DNA of 16,766 bases from Candidatus Latescibacteria bacterium 4484_7 (GCA_002085285.1 NATK01000009.1:1-16766), one strand, 5' to 3'. Positions 7,331 to 14,729 are shown, counted from the stretch's first letter. Translations and numbers: made by a program. Notes: generated by a model not told the origin, from the letters alone.

Positions 7331-8608
7331 CTATTTGTATTGATAGATAGACTTGCTCTTGAAAAGGGCGAACGCCACGGTGCCCCCTATCAGAGCGGGC
7401 AGGATGTAGGATGTGCCGAATATCTTGGTTGTTATTACGATTGCAGCAAGGGGGATGTTCATGACCGCTCCTAAGATGGCTGCCATCCCGCAGGCGAGAA
7501 ATGCATGGTAGGCTATGCTGCCCGCATGTATGTGCATGATCGAGCTCGCCAGCGCCCCGCTTGCGAGGCCCATGATGATGAGCGGTCCCGTGAATCCGCC
7601 GCTCATGCCGCTCCCTACGGTGATCGATGTCGTGACCGCCTTTGCCGCTATCAGTATGACGAGGAAAACAGAGACATTGCCGAACGAGAAAAACGAGGTG
7701 TATATGTCTTCCAAGGAGCCGTTCACGATGGCTTCGGGGACACCCGTCGAGGTGCCGAGTGCCCAATCGGCGTTTAGATAGGAGATCAGTGCAACGAAGC
7801 CGCCTCCGAGCAGTGCGGTGTATGGCTGATGAGGGGCTATCCTGCGAAATAGCTCTGACAATCTGTTGAAAAAGAATATGAAAAGCATCCCCACTCCGCC
7901 GGAAAAGGCCGCCACTACTGGGAGCCAGATGAAGCTATGCCAGGCGGGAATGATGTGGGGGGCATGCACGACGACGAAAGGGTGTGATTCGAGGGCGAAG
8001 ATCGATACCATTACGGAAACAACCCCGGCCATGAGAGCCGGGATCAGGTCGATGTACTGCATTGATTCGCTGTGCAGTATCTCGGCAGCGAACAGCGCCC
8101 CTCCGAGAGGCGAGTGAAATATTGCGCTCACGGCTCCGCTCGCTCCGCATATCGAGGCGATGCGGATATCGTCTTCGCCGAGCATCTTGAGTCTTTTGAA
8201 AACATGGTCGGCGAGGAAGCTGCTGCATCCAGCCGAAATGTGCACGAGGGGGCCTACGATACCGCCGCTGAACCTCAATGCAAGTGTGAAAACCGTCGCC
8301 GGGAACTTGAGCAGCGCAGCAGCCGTCTTGAATATTCCGTTTCTTCGGTTGACACTCATTATGTAAACGGGGACACCTTCGCCACCGGACTCCGGTGCTA
8401 TGCCGATTATCAACGCTCCGACGAGCAAGGCACCGGCAGCAGGGATGAGCCATTCCAGTCTGCCTGGCACCCGGGATAGGACATTCGACGTGCCTTTCAA
8501 GAGCCATATCATTAAGAAGACGAGAAGGGCACTGACGACGCCAGTTACCGTAGAGACAATGAACCACTTTGAAAAGAGCGCTATAGATTCTCGTGCTTCG
8601 TTCTTCAT
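7331..8608 (-). CDS. ClC-family chloride channel/transporter lacking gating and proton glutamates
   Basis: 425 residues, inner membrane, without C-terminal CBS domains. The ClC anion-pathway motifs are visible: GEGVP (76-80, for GSGIP), GGIVGP (115-120, for the GREGP motif), SPLGGALFAAEIL (166-178) and GSGMSGGFTGP (332-342, for GGIFAP). By alignment to E. coli ClC-ec1, Val118 stands at the gating Glu148 and Ile177 at the proton Glu203; Glu176 matches Glu202. ClC-ec1-type exchangers need both glutamates for Cl-/H+ coupling, so this protein may conduct passively or move another anion (inference). The ATG at 8608 follows AGGATG 6 nt upstream. It appears monocistronic, with a candidate promoter at 8696-8668. 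Confidence 0.88.
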   Translation of the reverse strand: MKNEARESIALFSKWFIVSTVTGVVSALLVFLMIWLLKGTSNVLSRVPGRLEWLIPAAGALLVGALIIGIAPESGGEGVPVYIMSVNRRNGIFKTAAALLKFPATVFTLALRFSGGIVGPLVHISAGCSSFLADHVFKRLKMLGEDDIRIASICGASGAVSAIFHSPLGGALFAAEILHSESMQYIDLIPALMAGVVSVMVSIFALESHPFVVVHAPHIIPAWHSFIWLPVVAAFSGGVGMLFIFFFNRLSELFRRIAPHQPYTALLGGGFVALISYLNADWALGTSTGVPEAIVNGSLEDIYTSFFSFGNVSVFLVILIAAKAVTTSITVGSGMSGGFTGPLIIMGLASGALASSIMHIHAGSIAYHAFLACGMAAILGAVMNIPLAAIVITTKIFGTSYILPALIGGTVAFALFKSKSIYQYK

Positions 8609-8667
8609 CGTTACATCCTGTGGTGATTGTCGATCGCCATTCGTTACTCGAGGGAGCCTAAAACCAC

Positions 8668-8696
8668 ATATAACATTTATATCGGATAGTAGTGAA
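8668..8696 (-). promoter_or_regulatory. Candidate promoter of the ClC gene
   Basis: On the minus strand, TTCACT (8696-8691) and TTATAT (8673-8668) are 17 bp apart, about 60 bp before the ATG at 8608. Matches are partial, but spacing and position are right. Confidence 0.35.
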
Positions 8697-8891
8697 GCAT
8701 TTTGAAGCTGTAAAGATCTGCGGGTTTCGTACGGCTCGTCAACCGGCTGCAGGGGGCAGGGAGGGCATATGTCCGTTTTTATAATGAGGTTGTTGAGCGT
8801 TCGTTGAGCTCGGTTGTCTGCTGAGCGATGGGGAGGGTGCTGTGATAAATTTTCTCTGTGTAGGTTCTCGTAGATTTAGATTCGTTTTTTT

Positions 8892-9965
8892 TCAGGATTG
8901 TCCCGCGAGGGATACGATCCTTTCTTCAACGAGCTTCATGTTTTCTTGCCAGAGTCCTTTCCTCTCTACGAGGGAGAGGTTCAGCCGCCTCATCGAATCG
9001 AGTAGATCTTTTTTGTTTACGAGGTTGATGATCGCCATCGCCAGTTCTTTGGCGTTTCCGGCGGGTACCAAGATACCGTTCTTGCCGTTCTCGATCCATT
9101 CCCTGTTTGCCTCGATATCGGTAACAACGGGGGGGATTCCACAGGCCATTGCCTCGAGCAGAGAGACAGAGGTGGAATCGGACCTAGATGTCGAGACATA
9201 GATATCCGCTTTCTGCAGTTCACCTGCTATTTCTTCAGGAGTGAGGGCGCCCTTGAAGATGATCGACTCCTCGATGCCGATTGCAGCGGCCCTGTTCTCC
9301 AACCTGCCCCTCTCGGGACCGTCGCCGCAGATCACAACCTTCGCATTCGGTTTGCTGGAGAGTATCAATGGAACGGCGTCGATGAGCATGTCGAGGTCGT
9401 AGATCGAAAAGAGTTTTCTCGTGCTGATGATCGTAGGGGAAGGGTCTCTATCGGGCCATTCCTTGTCATCGAGCGGGTGGAACAAGCGGTCGTCGATCCC
9501 GAAGAATGTCTTTATGATCTTTTTTCTCGATATGCCCATTTGTTCGATTCGTTCTGTGAGCAGATCTGCATCGACAGTGATGAGCCTGGCCTTCTTGAGT
9601 GCGAACGGCACCTGCAGCCGATGTATGAGTGAGGAAGGATAATCGACGAGTATGTCGGATCCGAGGCAGGTCACTACCAGAGGCTTGTCGGTGCTCAACG
9701 CTCCGAGGGGTCCGTACCCGGCGGCATAGATCGAATTTACCACATCGGGATCGAATTTCTTTATCAGCTCTTTTGTCGTTGCTAACCTCGATATGTAGCC
9801 GCCGAGTTTTGTCGGTATGAGCCCCTTGAGTCTTTCGATCTTGAAAGGGGCCTCGAGAGGCTCCTCGAAAGTGATGAGAAGAACATCGTGCCCTTCATCC
9901 TTGAAGAACTGTACCCATCTGATTACATGTGTGAGTGAGGCATCGCCTAGAAAAGCAATACGCAT
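8892..9965 (-). CDS. GT4-family glycosyltransferase
   Basis: 357 residues, cytoplasmic or membrane-associated GT-B fold. It opens MRIAFLGDAS, a Rossmann strand with acceptor-domain loop. The donor half (about 175-357) has the GT4 signs: a TIISTRKL strand, VVICGDGPERGRL (211-222), FKGALTPEEI (237-246) and SRSDSTSVSLLEAMACG (260-276). The usual E-x7-E catalytic/donor motif is here D-x7-E (Asp263, Glu271), a variation seen in the SDSTSVSLLEAMA subgroup. Members transfer activated sugars in cell-surface glycan or glycolipid synthesis; the acceptor is unknown. The ATG at 9965 follows AAGGGT. The gene stands alone, with no other polysaccharide genes in the window. Its -10 candidate TATAAT is at 10023-10018. 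Confidence 0.85.
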   Translation of the reverse strand: MRIAFLGDASLTHVIRWVQFFKDEGHDVLLITFEEPLEAPFKIERLKGLIPTKLGGYISRLATTKELIKKFDPDVVNSIYAAGYGPLGALSTDKPLVVTCLGSDILVDYPSSLIHRLQVPFALKKARLITVDADLLTERIEQMGISRKKIIKTFFGIDDRLFHPLDDKEWPDRDPSPTIISTRKLFSIYDLDMLIDAVPLILSSKPNAKVVICGDGPERGRLENRAAAIGIEESIIFKGALTPEEIAGELQKADIYVSTSRSDSTSVSLLEAMACGIPPVVTDIEANREWIENGKNGILVPAGNAKELAMAIINLVNKKDLLDSMRRLNLSLVERKGLWQENMKLVEERIVSLAGQS

Positions 9966-10017
9966 TCCGGTACCCTTCTACTATTTGTTCAAACCTGCAA
10001 AAGCCGCCAATACGATA

Positions 10018-10023
10018 ATTATA
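10018..10023 (-). promoter_or_regulatory. -10 element candidate for the glycosyltransferase gene
   Basis: A perfect TATAAT on the minus strand 53 bp before the ATG, in an AT-rich stretch. The hexamer 17 bp upstream (TTCTCG) is a poor -35, so the promoter is uncertain. Confidence 0.3.
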
Positions 10024-10086
10024 ATTCATAATCCCTTCAACGAGAAAATGATTTTTGCGGGATTTTTATGAAGATCAGACGAATTC

Positions 10087-10926
10087 TTAACGGGTGTAGA
10101 TGCACATCACTCCGTCGCCGTAGTTCGGTATCGTCAGCTTGAAACATGCAGTCGATGTGTGGTTTGCAAGGATTTTCTTGGTGGGTGTGGGAAGTTTGTC
10201 TTTGCCCGTCACTATGTCACCCGCAGAAACGTGCGGTGCATCTTGCTGATTGAAAAGGCTCGCCGAAACGTTCATCGCTTCCTTAAAGTTGCCGAGGATG
10301 TTTTCCGATAACTCGCCTTTCTCGATCTGCTGCGCCGCATCCTCGGGAGGGACGAGCTCGAGCATGGCTCCGATCTTGCCGACGAGGTCGATATCACAGA
10401 GGCATAGTGCCGCCACGTTTCCGTCGTCAGTGACGAAGGTCGCTATGAAACTCGATTCGACGGCCGGTTCGGCTGCTTCTTCCGTTATGTCGATCGACGT
10501 CCCGAGGAGGCTCTCCATCACCTCGACGATCTTTTCTTTTGTCGGCAGTGGGATAGTGGATGAATGCTCATCGGCGCTTTCTTCATTGCCATCGGTTTCT
10601 CTATTGACGGGCGGTTGGTCTGTGTCTCCTTGTGCCGTTTCGGCTCTCTCGATTTCGAGCACCTTGACGGCCAGTCCGATCGCTGCAGATTCGTCTCCGC
10701 CGTCGGTTGTTTGCTCTACTATTCCTATTGCTCTGTAGGTACCCTCTTTCTCCGGCGGGTTGATGCGGAACGAGATCAATGAGCCGACGGGAAACCTTTT
10801 GTCCGACTCGACGAATACGAGGGCTTTCTCCGAACTTTCTCTCGAGTATTTTCCGGAGAGGTCTGACGCCTCGATGTCCGACACGAAATCCTTTCTTATC
10901 TTTATGTATTGTTTCGTTTCTTCCAT
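10087..10926 (-). CDS. PilZ-like N-terminal domain with CheX-like C-terminal domain
   Basis: 279 residues from the ATG at 10926. Residues about 1-95 resemble a divergent PilZ domain of the Myxococcus type (FVESDKRFPVGSLISFRI, YRAIGIVEQ, AAIGLAVKVLEIE). The canonical RxxxR c-di-GMP motif is not evident. An acidic Ser/Glu-rich linker spans about 96-125. Residues 126-279 look like a CheX/CheC-type domain (IVEVMESLLG, an ENILGNFKEAMNVSASLF helix, TACFKLTIPNYGDGVMCIY), inferred from pattern only. It may link a second messenger to motility or surface behaviour. The start is set at the MEETKQY Met because an upstream ATG at 11043 would add 39 unusually basic residues; the ribosome binding site GGGTAGGT is close. 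It sits between GT4 and nikR on the same strand. Confidence 0.6.
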   Translation of the reverse strand: MEETKQYIKIRKDFVSDIEASDLSGKYSRESSEKALVFVESDKRFPVGSLISFRINPPEKEGTYRAIGIVEQTTDGGDESAAIGLAVKVLEIERAETAQGDTDQPPVNRETDGNEESADEHSSTIPLPTKEKIVEVMESLLGTSIDITEEAAEPAVESSFIATFVTDDGNVAALCLCDIDLVGKIGAMLELVPPEDAAQQIEKGELSENILGNFKEAMNVSASLFNQQDAPHVSAGDIVTGKDKLPTPTKKILANHTSTACFKLTIPNYGDGVMCIYTR

Positions 10927-11175
10927 ACCTACCCGCGTTTTTTTGCGATCGTCCCGGTTGCCCCGGCGTGAAGTCGATATGGTGCGTTTAATCCGCTCCC
11001 TCTCGGCGGCGACTTGTACCTTCCCGAACACATTCGCTGGCACCGGTTCGAGGCCTCTTCGCCCGACTCGTTATGAATCGACTCAATCTATATATCGGAT
11101 GTGGATCGGCCGGGGTTTAGCAATAATAGGCTCGGAATTGCACAAGGGCGGTTGCCGTAGTCGAACAGCGAGAGA

Positions 11176-11592
11176 TCAGATGCCCTTACCGAACGTTGCA
11201 GGGATGAGTTTGCCGAATTTGACGCCCTTGAGTGAGATCAGCTCGTCGGCGATCTTCTGCACCTCTTTCATCTTTCCCTTTATGATCTTCGCCTCGAGAC
11301 AGTTTTCGTGGTCGAGATGAATGTGAAGCGTGGTAAGGATCTTGTCCGTGTGTTTGTGCTCCCTGTCCAGCATCGAAGAAGTAAGCTCTCTTCTGTCATG
11401 GTCGTAGACGATTACGAGAACCCCGATGACGTCGTGGTCCGTTTCTTTCCACTCCTCATCCACCAGTGCAAGTCTTATGAGGTCTCTTATCGCCTCTGAC
11501 CTGTTGGGATAGTTCTTTCTCTTGATGAAGCTGTCGAATTTCTTGAGAAGTTTGTTTTCCATCGAGACGCCGAATCTCTTGGTTTTTTCCAT
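11176..11592 (-). CDS. nikR: NikR nickel-responsive ribbon-helix-helix repressor
   Basis: 138 residues, the normal NikR length. The N-terminus (1-50) is a ribbon-helix-helix DNA-binding domain: FGVSMENKLLKKFD, then the conserved NRSEAIRDLIR (30-40). The C-terminal ACT-like domain carries all four high-affinity nickel ligands by alignment with E. coli NikR (His76, His87, His89, Cys95): here His79, His90, His92 and Cys98, in the conserved LHIHLDHENCLE stretch. In known systems Ni-bound NikR represses nickel uptake genes. GGAGG lies 7 nt before the ATG at 11592, which fixes this start over a TTG at 11610. It follows the nikMN-QO genes on the same strand but has its own promoter. Confidence 0.95.
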   Translation of the reverse strand: MEKTKRFGVSMENKLLKKFDSFIKRKNYPNRSEAIRDLIRLALVDEEWKETDHDVIGVLVIVYDHDRRELTSSMLDREHKHTDKILTTLHIHLDHENCLEAKIIKGKMKEVQKIADELISLKGVKFGKLIPATFGKGI

Positions 11593-11621
11593 CTTCCGTC
11601 CTCCAGTCAAAAATTAGATGT

Positions 11622-11650
11622 ATTATAACAGGAAATTTTCTTTGAGACAA
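11622..11650 (-). promoter_or_regulatory. nikR promoter
   Basis: On the minus strand, TTGTCT (11650-11645) and a perfect TATAAT (11627-11622) are separated by 17 bp, about 30 bp before the nikR ATG. This supports independent transcription of nikR. I see no NikR-type operator overlapping it. Confidence 0.6.
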
Positions 11651-11740
11651 ATCATAAGAAAGGCCTTGCACGGACTTAAAGGGGACTGTACCCATTCTTT
11701 TACCCCTTCATCCTCATACTTTCAACTAAACCCCCACACT

Positions 11741-11754
11741 TTGATATACGTCAA
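11741..11754. promoter_or_regulatory. FNR/Dnr-like palindrome
   Basis: TTGATATACGTCAA matches the CRP/FNR-type consensus TTGAT-N4-ATCAA at 9 of 10 fixed bases. It is centred about 130 bp upstream of the predicted nikR transcription start; the target gene is unclear. Confidence 0.3.
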
Positions 11755-11902
11755 CCAGATAGTAGATAAGGCGTGTATGCAGTTAAGACGGAAGCCGACT
11801 TCGGATAAAAAATGCATGCAGGAGAATGGCGGGCCGGTTCACTTTTGGCTAACGGAAAAGATTCCTGGGATGGGTGTCGGGAGAATTTGATCGCTCGATT
11901 CG

Positions 11903-13453
11903 CTATATGTCCTTGTAGTGGGAATGCCCTTTGCCTGCAGGACTTTTTCTGTGGGGGTGCCTGTGTTCGTGGATCAGGCCGGAGTTCTTTAGGAGCTCTT
12001 CGTTTGAAAGAATTTCTTCGATCTCTCCCGAGCCGAGGAGGGTCTTTTCATTGCTCAAGACGATGGCCTCGTCTCCTATGTGTCTTGCTAGCATGAGATC
12101 CTGAGTCGCGATGATGAGTGTTTTCCCTCTGTCGATAAGTTCAAAGATGATGTCTATGAGCATCCCTTCCGAGGAGGGATCGAGCCCTTCGGTAGGTTCG
12201 TCCATCAGGTAGATCTCGGGTTCCATTGTTAGAATCGAGGCGATCGCCACCCTCTTTTTCTCTCCGCCGCTCAGTGAGTAGGGGTATCTGCTGCTGAGGT
12301 GTTCTATCCTCATCATCTTCAGCGCTTCGTCTACCAGCCGTGAGATTTCTGCTCTGTCGAGCCCCTTCTGTTCCGGACCGAAGGCGAGTTCGTCGAAGAC
12401 GGTCGGTGAGAAACACTGCACGTCCGGGTCCTGAAACACGAGGCCCACTCTGCTTCTGAAGTATCTGCGAAAACTCTCGTCTTCAAGGAGCCGGGCATCG
12501 ATCGAATCGCCGAATACCCTCAATTCGCCCCGTTCGGGAAAGATCAGGGCGTCGAGCATCTTCAAAAGCGTCGATTTGCCCGAGCCGTTTGCTCCAAGAA
12601 TGATCGTGCATTTTCCCTTGGAGATCTTCAGCGAATCTATCTCTATCCCCTTGATGCCGCCTGGATAATTGAACAGCACGTCGGTGAGTTCGAAGACCGA
12701 TTCAGCGCCGACCACTGCAGGTTCTTCGGTCGCCGTTTCCTCGAACCCAGCCCTGTAACCTCTCGATTCCATAGCTTGCTCCACCTCTTCTGCGAGGTGA
12801 AGCGATCTGAAGAACAGAAATGCACTCGAGTGCGCAAATATCTCGAGATTTCTCTTGAATGGCAATCGTGTCATGACCCTGCTTCTTCTCGCCTCGAGAA
12901 GTTCGAGGAGATTGTGTATGAGAAGATGCATATACCTGTACGATATTGCAATGAGGTGTACGACTGTTCGTGGGAGTCCGAACGACTGCAGTGCCTTTAA
13001 TATTCTGTACCAGCCGGTAGTTAGAAGGAGGAGCATCGTGTAGGCGATGCTTGCCGTCACTCTAAGTGTTATGAACGAAGCGGCTTTCATGCCTTCCGAG
13101 GTGATTTGCACAGGGCCGAGCGATGTCGCCGTATGACCCTTTACCATGAATAGAGCCGGCACTGCGATAATGATTGTGAATATCGGGATGAAGATGAATA
13201 CCCTTCTAGCGAGATTCGAAATGGACACCCTCGATAGGGGGGCCAGCACGAAGGGTGCGGCTGTCAGAATCGACAGAATGATTAGATTCCTCGAGAGTGA
13301 TACTGCAATGACAGCTGCAAGGAAGATCACCACCTTTATCCTTGCATCCATCGACTGGAGGATCCCATCAATGCGGGCCGATTCATCCTCGAGAGTGGCT
13401 CTTTCGATGAAGTTAGAGAATACGGCGAGGTTCTTTTCTATGAAACCGGGCAT
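11903..13453 (-). CDS. Fused ECF transporter protein: NikQ/CbiQ transmembrane + NikO/CbiO ATPase
   Basis: 516 residues joining two normally separate ECF proteins. Residues 1-235 are the EcfT/CbiQ part, with about five to six transmembrane segments and the coupling motifs EARRSRV (187-193) and ESRGYR (229-234). Residues 252-490 are the CbiO-type ABC ATPase: Walker A GANGSGKST (287-295), Q-loop Gln341, signature LSGGEKKR (394-401), Walker B YLMDEP (415-420). The H-loop position reads ATQDL: Gln451 stands where His is usual, codon CAG at 12103-12101. The tail from about 495 is His-rich (HEHRHPHR, GHSHYKD), suggesting metal binding. ATP hydrolysis should drive nickel or cobalt uptake via NikM. 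The start lies 6 nt after nikN. Confidence 0.9.
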   Translation of the reverse strand: MPGFIEKNLAVFSNFIERATLEDESARIDGILQSMDARIKVVIFLAAVIAVSLSRNLIILSILTAAPFVLAPLSRVSISNLARRVFIFIPIFTIIIAVPALFMVKGHTATSLGPVQITSEGMKAASFITLRVTASIAYTMLLLLTTGWYRILKALQSFGLPRTVVHLIAISYRYMHLLIHNLLELLEARRSRVMTRLPFKRNLEIFAHSSAFLFFRSLHLAEEVEQAMESRGYRAGFEETATEEPAVVGAESVFELTDVLFNYPGGIKGIEIDSLKISKGKCTIILGANGSGKSTLLKMLDALIFPERGELRVFGDSIDARLLEDESFRRYFRSRVGLVFQDPDVQCFSPTVFDELAFGPEQKGLDRAEISRLVDEALKMMRIEHLSSRYPYSLSGGEKKRVAIASILTMEPEIYLMDEPTEGLDPSSEGMLIDIIFELIDRGKTLIIATQDLMLARHIGDEAIVLSNEKTLLGSGEIEEILSNEELLKNSGLIHEHRHPHRKSPAGKGHSHYKDI

Positions 13454-13459
13454 TGTTTT

Positions 13460-13780
13460 TCAGGACCTTTCGTTTTGTTTTCTGCCTGCTGCTATGAAGT
13501 ACATTATGAGAGCAGTGAGCCCGGCTCCTATCAGCGCGGAAATTATCGTGCCGATCGATGTTTTCGCGAAACTGCCTTCGAACCCGGGGATTGAGTAGTC
13601 TTTCAGAAATGCGATCGGGCTCATATCCTTTATTCTATTCATCCCTTCGGGGACGAAACCGACGAGATGCTTGAGAGTTTCGTTGTCCCATTCGCCCCAG
13701 GCTTCACCGATCGCAAGCAGGCCCAGCGGAGACAGCACGGCAAGCACGATGACGGCTATCCATCCCTTTTTGTATTTCAT
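13460..13780 (-). CDS. nikN: NikN/PDGLE-family subunit of the nickel ECF transporter
   Basis: 106 residues with transmembrane helices at about 7-24 and 78-96. SPLGLLAIGEAWGEW (17-31), VGFVPEGMNRI (40-50) and LKDYSIPGF (59-67) match the NikN/PDGLE (CbiN-like) family that partners NikM in nickel transporters; these small subunits are needed for metal loading in known systems. The true start is the ATG at 13780, whose first four bases form the ATGA overlap with the nikM stop and which has GGAGG 6 nt upstream. A longer frame reaching back to 14530 is only antisense-free readthrough over nikM in another frame. The gene ends 6 nt before the fused nikQO gene. Confidence 0.85.
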   Translation of the reverse strand: MKYKKGWIAVIVLAVLSPLGLLAIGEAWGEWDNETLKHLVGFVPEGMNRIKDMSPIAFLKDYSIPGFEGSFAKTSIGTIISALIGAGLTALIMYFIAAGRKQNERS

Positions 13781-14505
13781 CGTTCGCCTCCTTTTTTCTC
13801 CTCTGCTGGTTTCACCGTGGTCTCGGCGGCTATCTCGGAGGGGAAAAGCTCGGGGTGATTTGTGCCGAGAAATTTTATCACCGCTCCGGTTATTATCGCT
13901 TCCGCCGCTCCCACTATCGTAAGGTGAGGTATCATCATCGCCGGTATAGTCACGGATAGGTGAAACGGGCAGTAGAGAGGCGTCCCGTCGGGCAAATGAT
14001 GCAGTATGGGTTGTATGCCGAGCTCGAATGCTACCGCCGCCGCTGCTATATTGATGCCGATATAAGCACCGACGGCTGCAGCGATCGAAAACCGCCTGCT
14101 GGACGGTGCGGCATTGCCGGCTATGAGCCTGAAGAGGAAATAGCCCATGAGGGGCATGACGATCGCAAGGTTGAACGAATTGGCTCCGAGCGCGAGGATG
14201 CCGCCGTCTCCGAAGAAAAAGGCTTGCACCGCAAGGGTGAGGGTAAGGGCTATTACGGCCGCCCATGGGCCTACGAGAATTGCTATGAGAACTCCTCCTA
14301 TGGCGTGTCCCGTTGTTCCTCCGGGCAAGGGCATGTTGAACATCATTATGAGAAAGCTGAATGCAGAAAGCATTGCAAGGAGGGGGACATGATTCTGGGG
14401 CAGACTCTTGCGCACTTTCCTGACCGCAGCGAGCCAGAAAGGAGCCGATACTACATAGAGCCCTGCGGAGACCTGTGGTGATAGGTACCCGTCCGGTATA
14501 TGCAT
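13777..14505 (-). CDS. nikM: NikM/CbiM substrate-specific S component, nickel/cobalt ECF transporter
   Basis: 242 residues with about seven transmembrane helices. It begins MHIPDGYLSP, the family hallmark: the Met amino group and His2 coordinate the metal in known NikM, with His67. Both are present here (His67 in PGGTTGHAIGG). The inner-membrane protein binds Ni(II) or Co(II) and is driven by the fused Q-O protein, with NikN. The charged C-terminus (about 225-242) is rich in Lys and Glu. The ATG at 14505 is preceded by GAAAGGG. A NikR-like operator and sigma70 promoter lie directly upstream, favouring nickel over cobalt. The final base pairs overlap the nikN start by 4 nt. Confidence 0.92.
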   Translation of the reverse strand: MHIPDGYLSPQVSAGLYVVSAPFWLAAVRKVRKSLPQNHVPLLAMLSAFSFLIMMFNMPLPGGTTGHAIGGVLIAILVGPWAAVIALTLTLAVQAFFFGDGGILALGANSFNLAIVMPLMGYFLFRLIAGNAAPSSRRFSIAAAVGAYIGINIAAAAVAFELGIQPILHHLPDGTPLYCPFHLSVTIPAMMIPHLTIVGAAEAIITGAVIKFLGTNHPELFPSEIAAETTVKPAEEKKGGER

Positions 14506-14523
14506 ATTGAAACCCTTTCGAGC

Positions 14524-14550
14524 GTGTCAATAAATAAAAAATTGTGTCAC
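14524..14550 (-). promoter_or_regulatory. Candidate NikR operator upstream of nikM
   Basis: Plus-strand GTGTCAA (14524-14530) and GTGTCAC (14544-14550; GTGACAC on minus) are half-sites separated by 13 bp. The 7-13-7 layout fits the delta-proteobacterial-type NikR site GTGTTAC-N13/14-GTAACAC as I recall it, with 5/7 matches in each half. It overlaps the predicted start of transcription (about 14548), a position suited to repression. Confidence 0.45.
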
Positions 14551-14554
14551 TTAG

Positions 14555-14583
14555 AATCTATTCGATTTCGTAATTTCAGTCAA
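14555..14583 (-). promoter_or_regulatory. Sigma70-type promoter of nikMN-QO
   Basis: On the minus strand, TTGACT (14583-14578) and TAGATT (14560-14555) are separated by 17 bp. The -35 match is 5/6 and the -10 is 4/6. Start of transcription is predicted near 14548. Confidence 0.5.
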
Positions 14584-14595
14584 ATATTTATTTGA
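14580..14595. promoter_or_regulatory. AT-rich palindrome over the nikM -35
   Basis: TCAAATA-TT-TATTTGA is a perfect 7-bp inverted repeat with a 2-base centre. It overlaps the -35 hexamer and could be a second operator. Confidence 0.25.
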
Positions 14596-14699
14596 TTCGT
14601 GTAAAGCAGATCTCGTCGGTGCGTTTGCCGTTTGAGCGCAGTTTTTCCCGGAGGTTAAATATCGTTTAGGCGCAAAGCCGGTATCGCAGTGATTCCTTC

Positions 14700-14729
14700 T
14701 TGAAAAGGATGCACAGAGACGATTATGAT
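14700..14729 (+). promoter_or_regulatory. Candidate promoter of the MagIII-like glycosylase gene
   Basis: TTGAAA (14700-14705) and TATGAT (14724-14729) with an 18-bp spacer, each 5/6 to consensus. The predicted start is near 14736. An 8-bp inverted repeat ACGATTAT/ATAATCGT (14719-14726, 14737-14744) overlaps the -10 and start. Confidence 0.4.

Larger units (their letters stand above)
11593..11902. other. nikQO-nikR intergenic region
   Basis: 310 bp without a convincing gene. It holds the nikR promoter, a GGGGACTGTACCC inverted repeat (11681-11693) and an FNR/Dnr-like box (11741-11754). The plus-strand open frames here lack a credible start or known product. Confidence 0.45.

Noticed and set aside
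11618..12096. Plus-strand open frames opposite the nikQO 3' end and intergenic region
   Set aside because: No ribosome binding site, no recognisable product, partly antisense to a solid gene.
13781..14530. N-terminal extension of nikN over the nikM gene
   Set aside because: The 250 extra residues are an out-of-frame reading of nikM; the ATG at 13780 with GGAGG and ATGA coupling is the clear start.
14668..14680. GGCGCAAAGCC core like that of the c-di-GMP-I (GEMM) riboswitch, upstream of the glycosylase gene
   Set aside because: Only the short core matches (GACGCAAAGCC expected). The 5' GGCAAACC segment, the GNRA-capped helix and the closing 3' pairing are missing, and it lies upstream of the mapped promoter, so it would not be transcribed with the gene.
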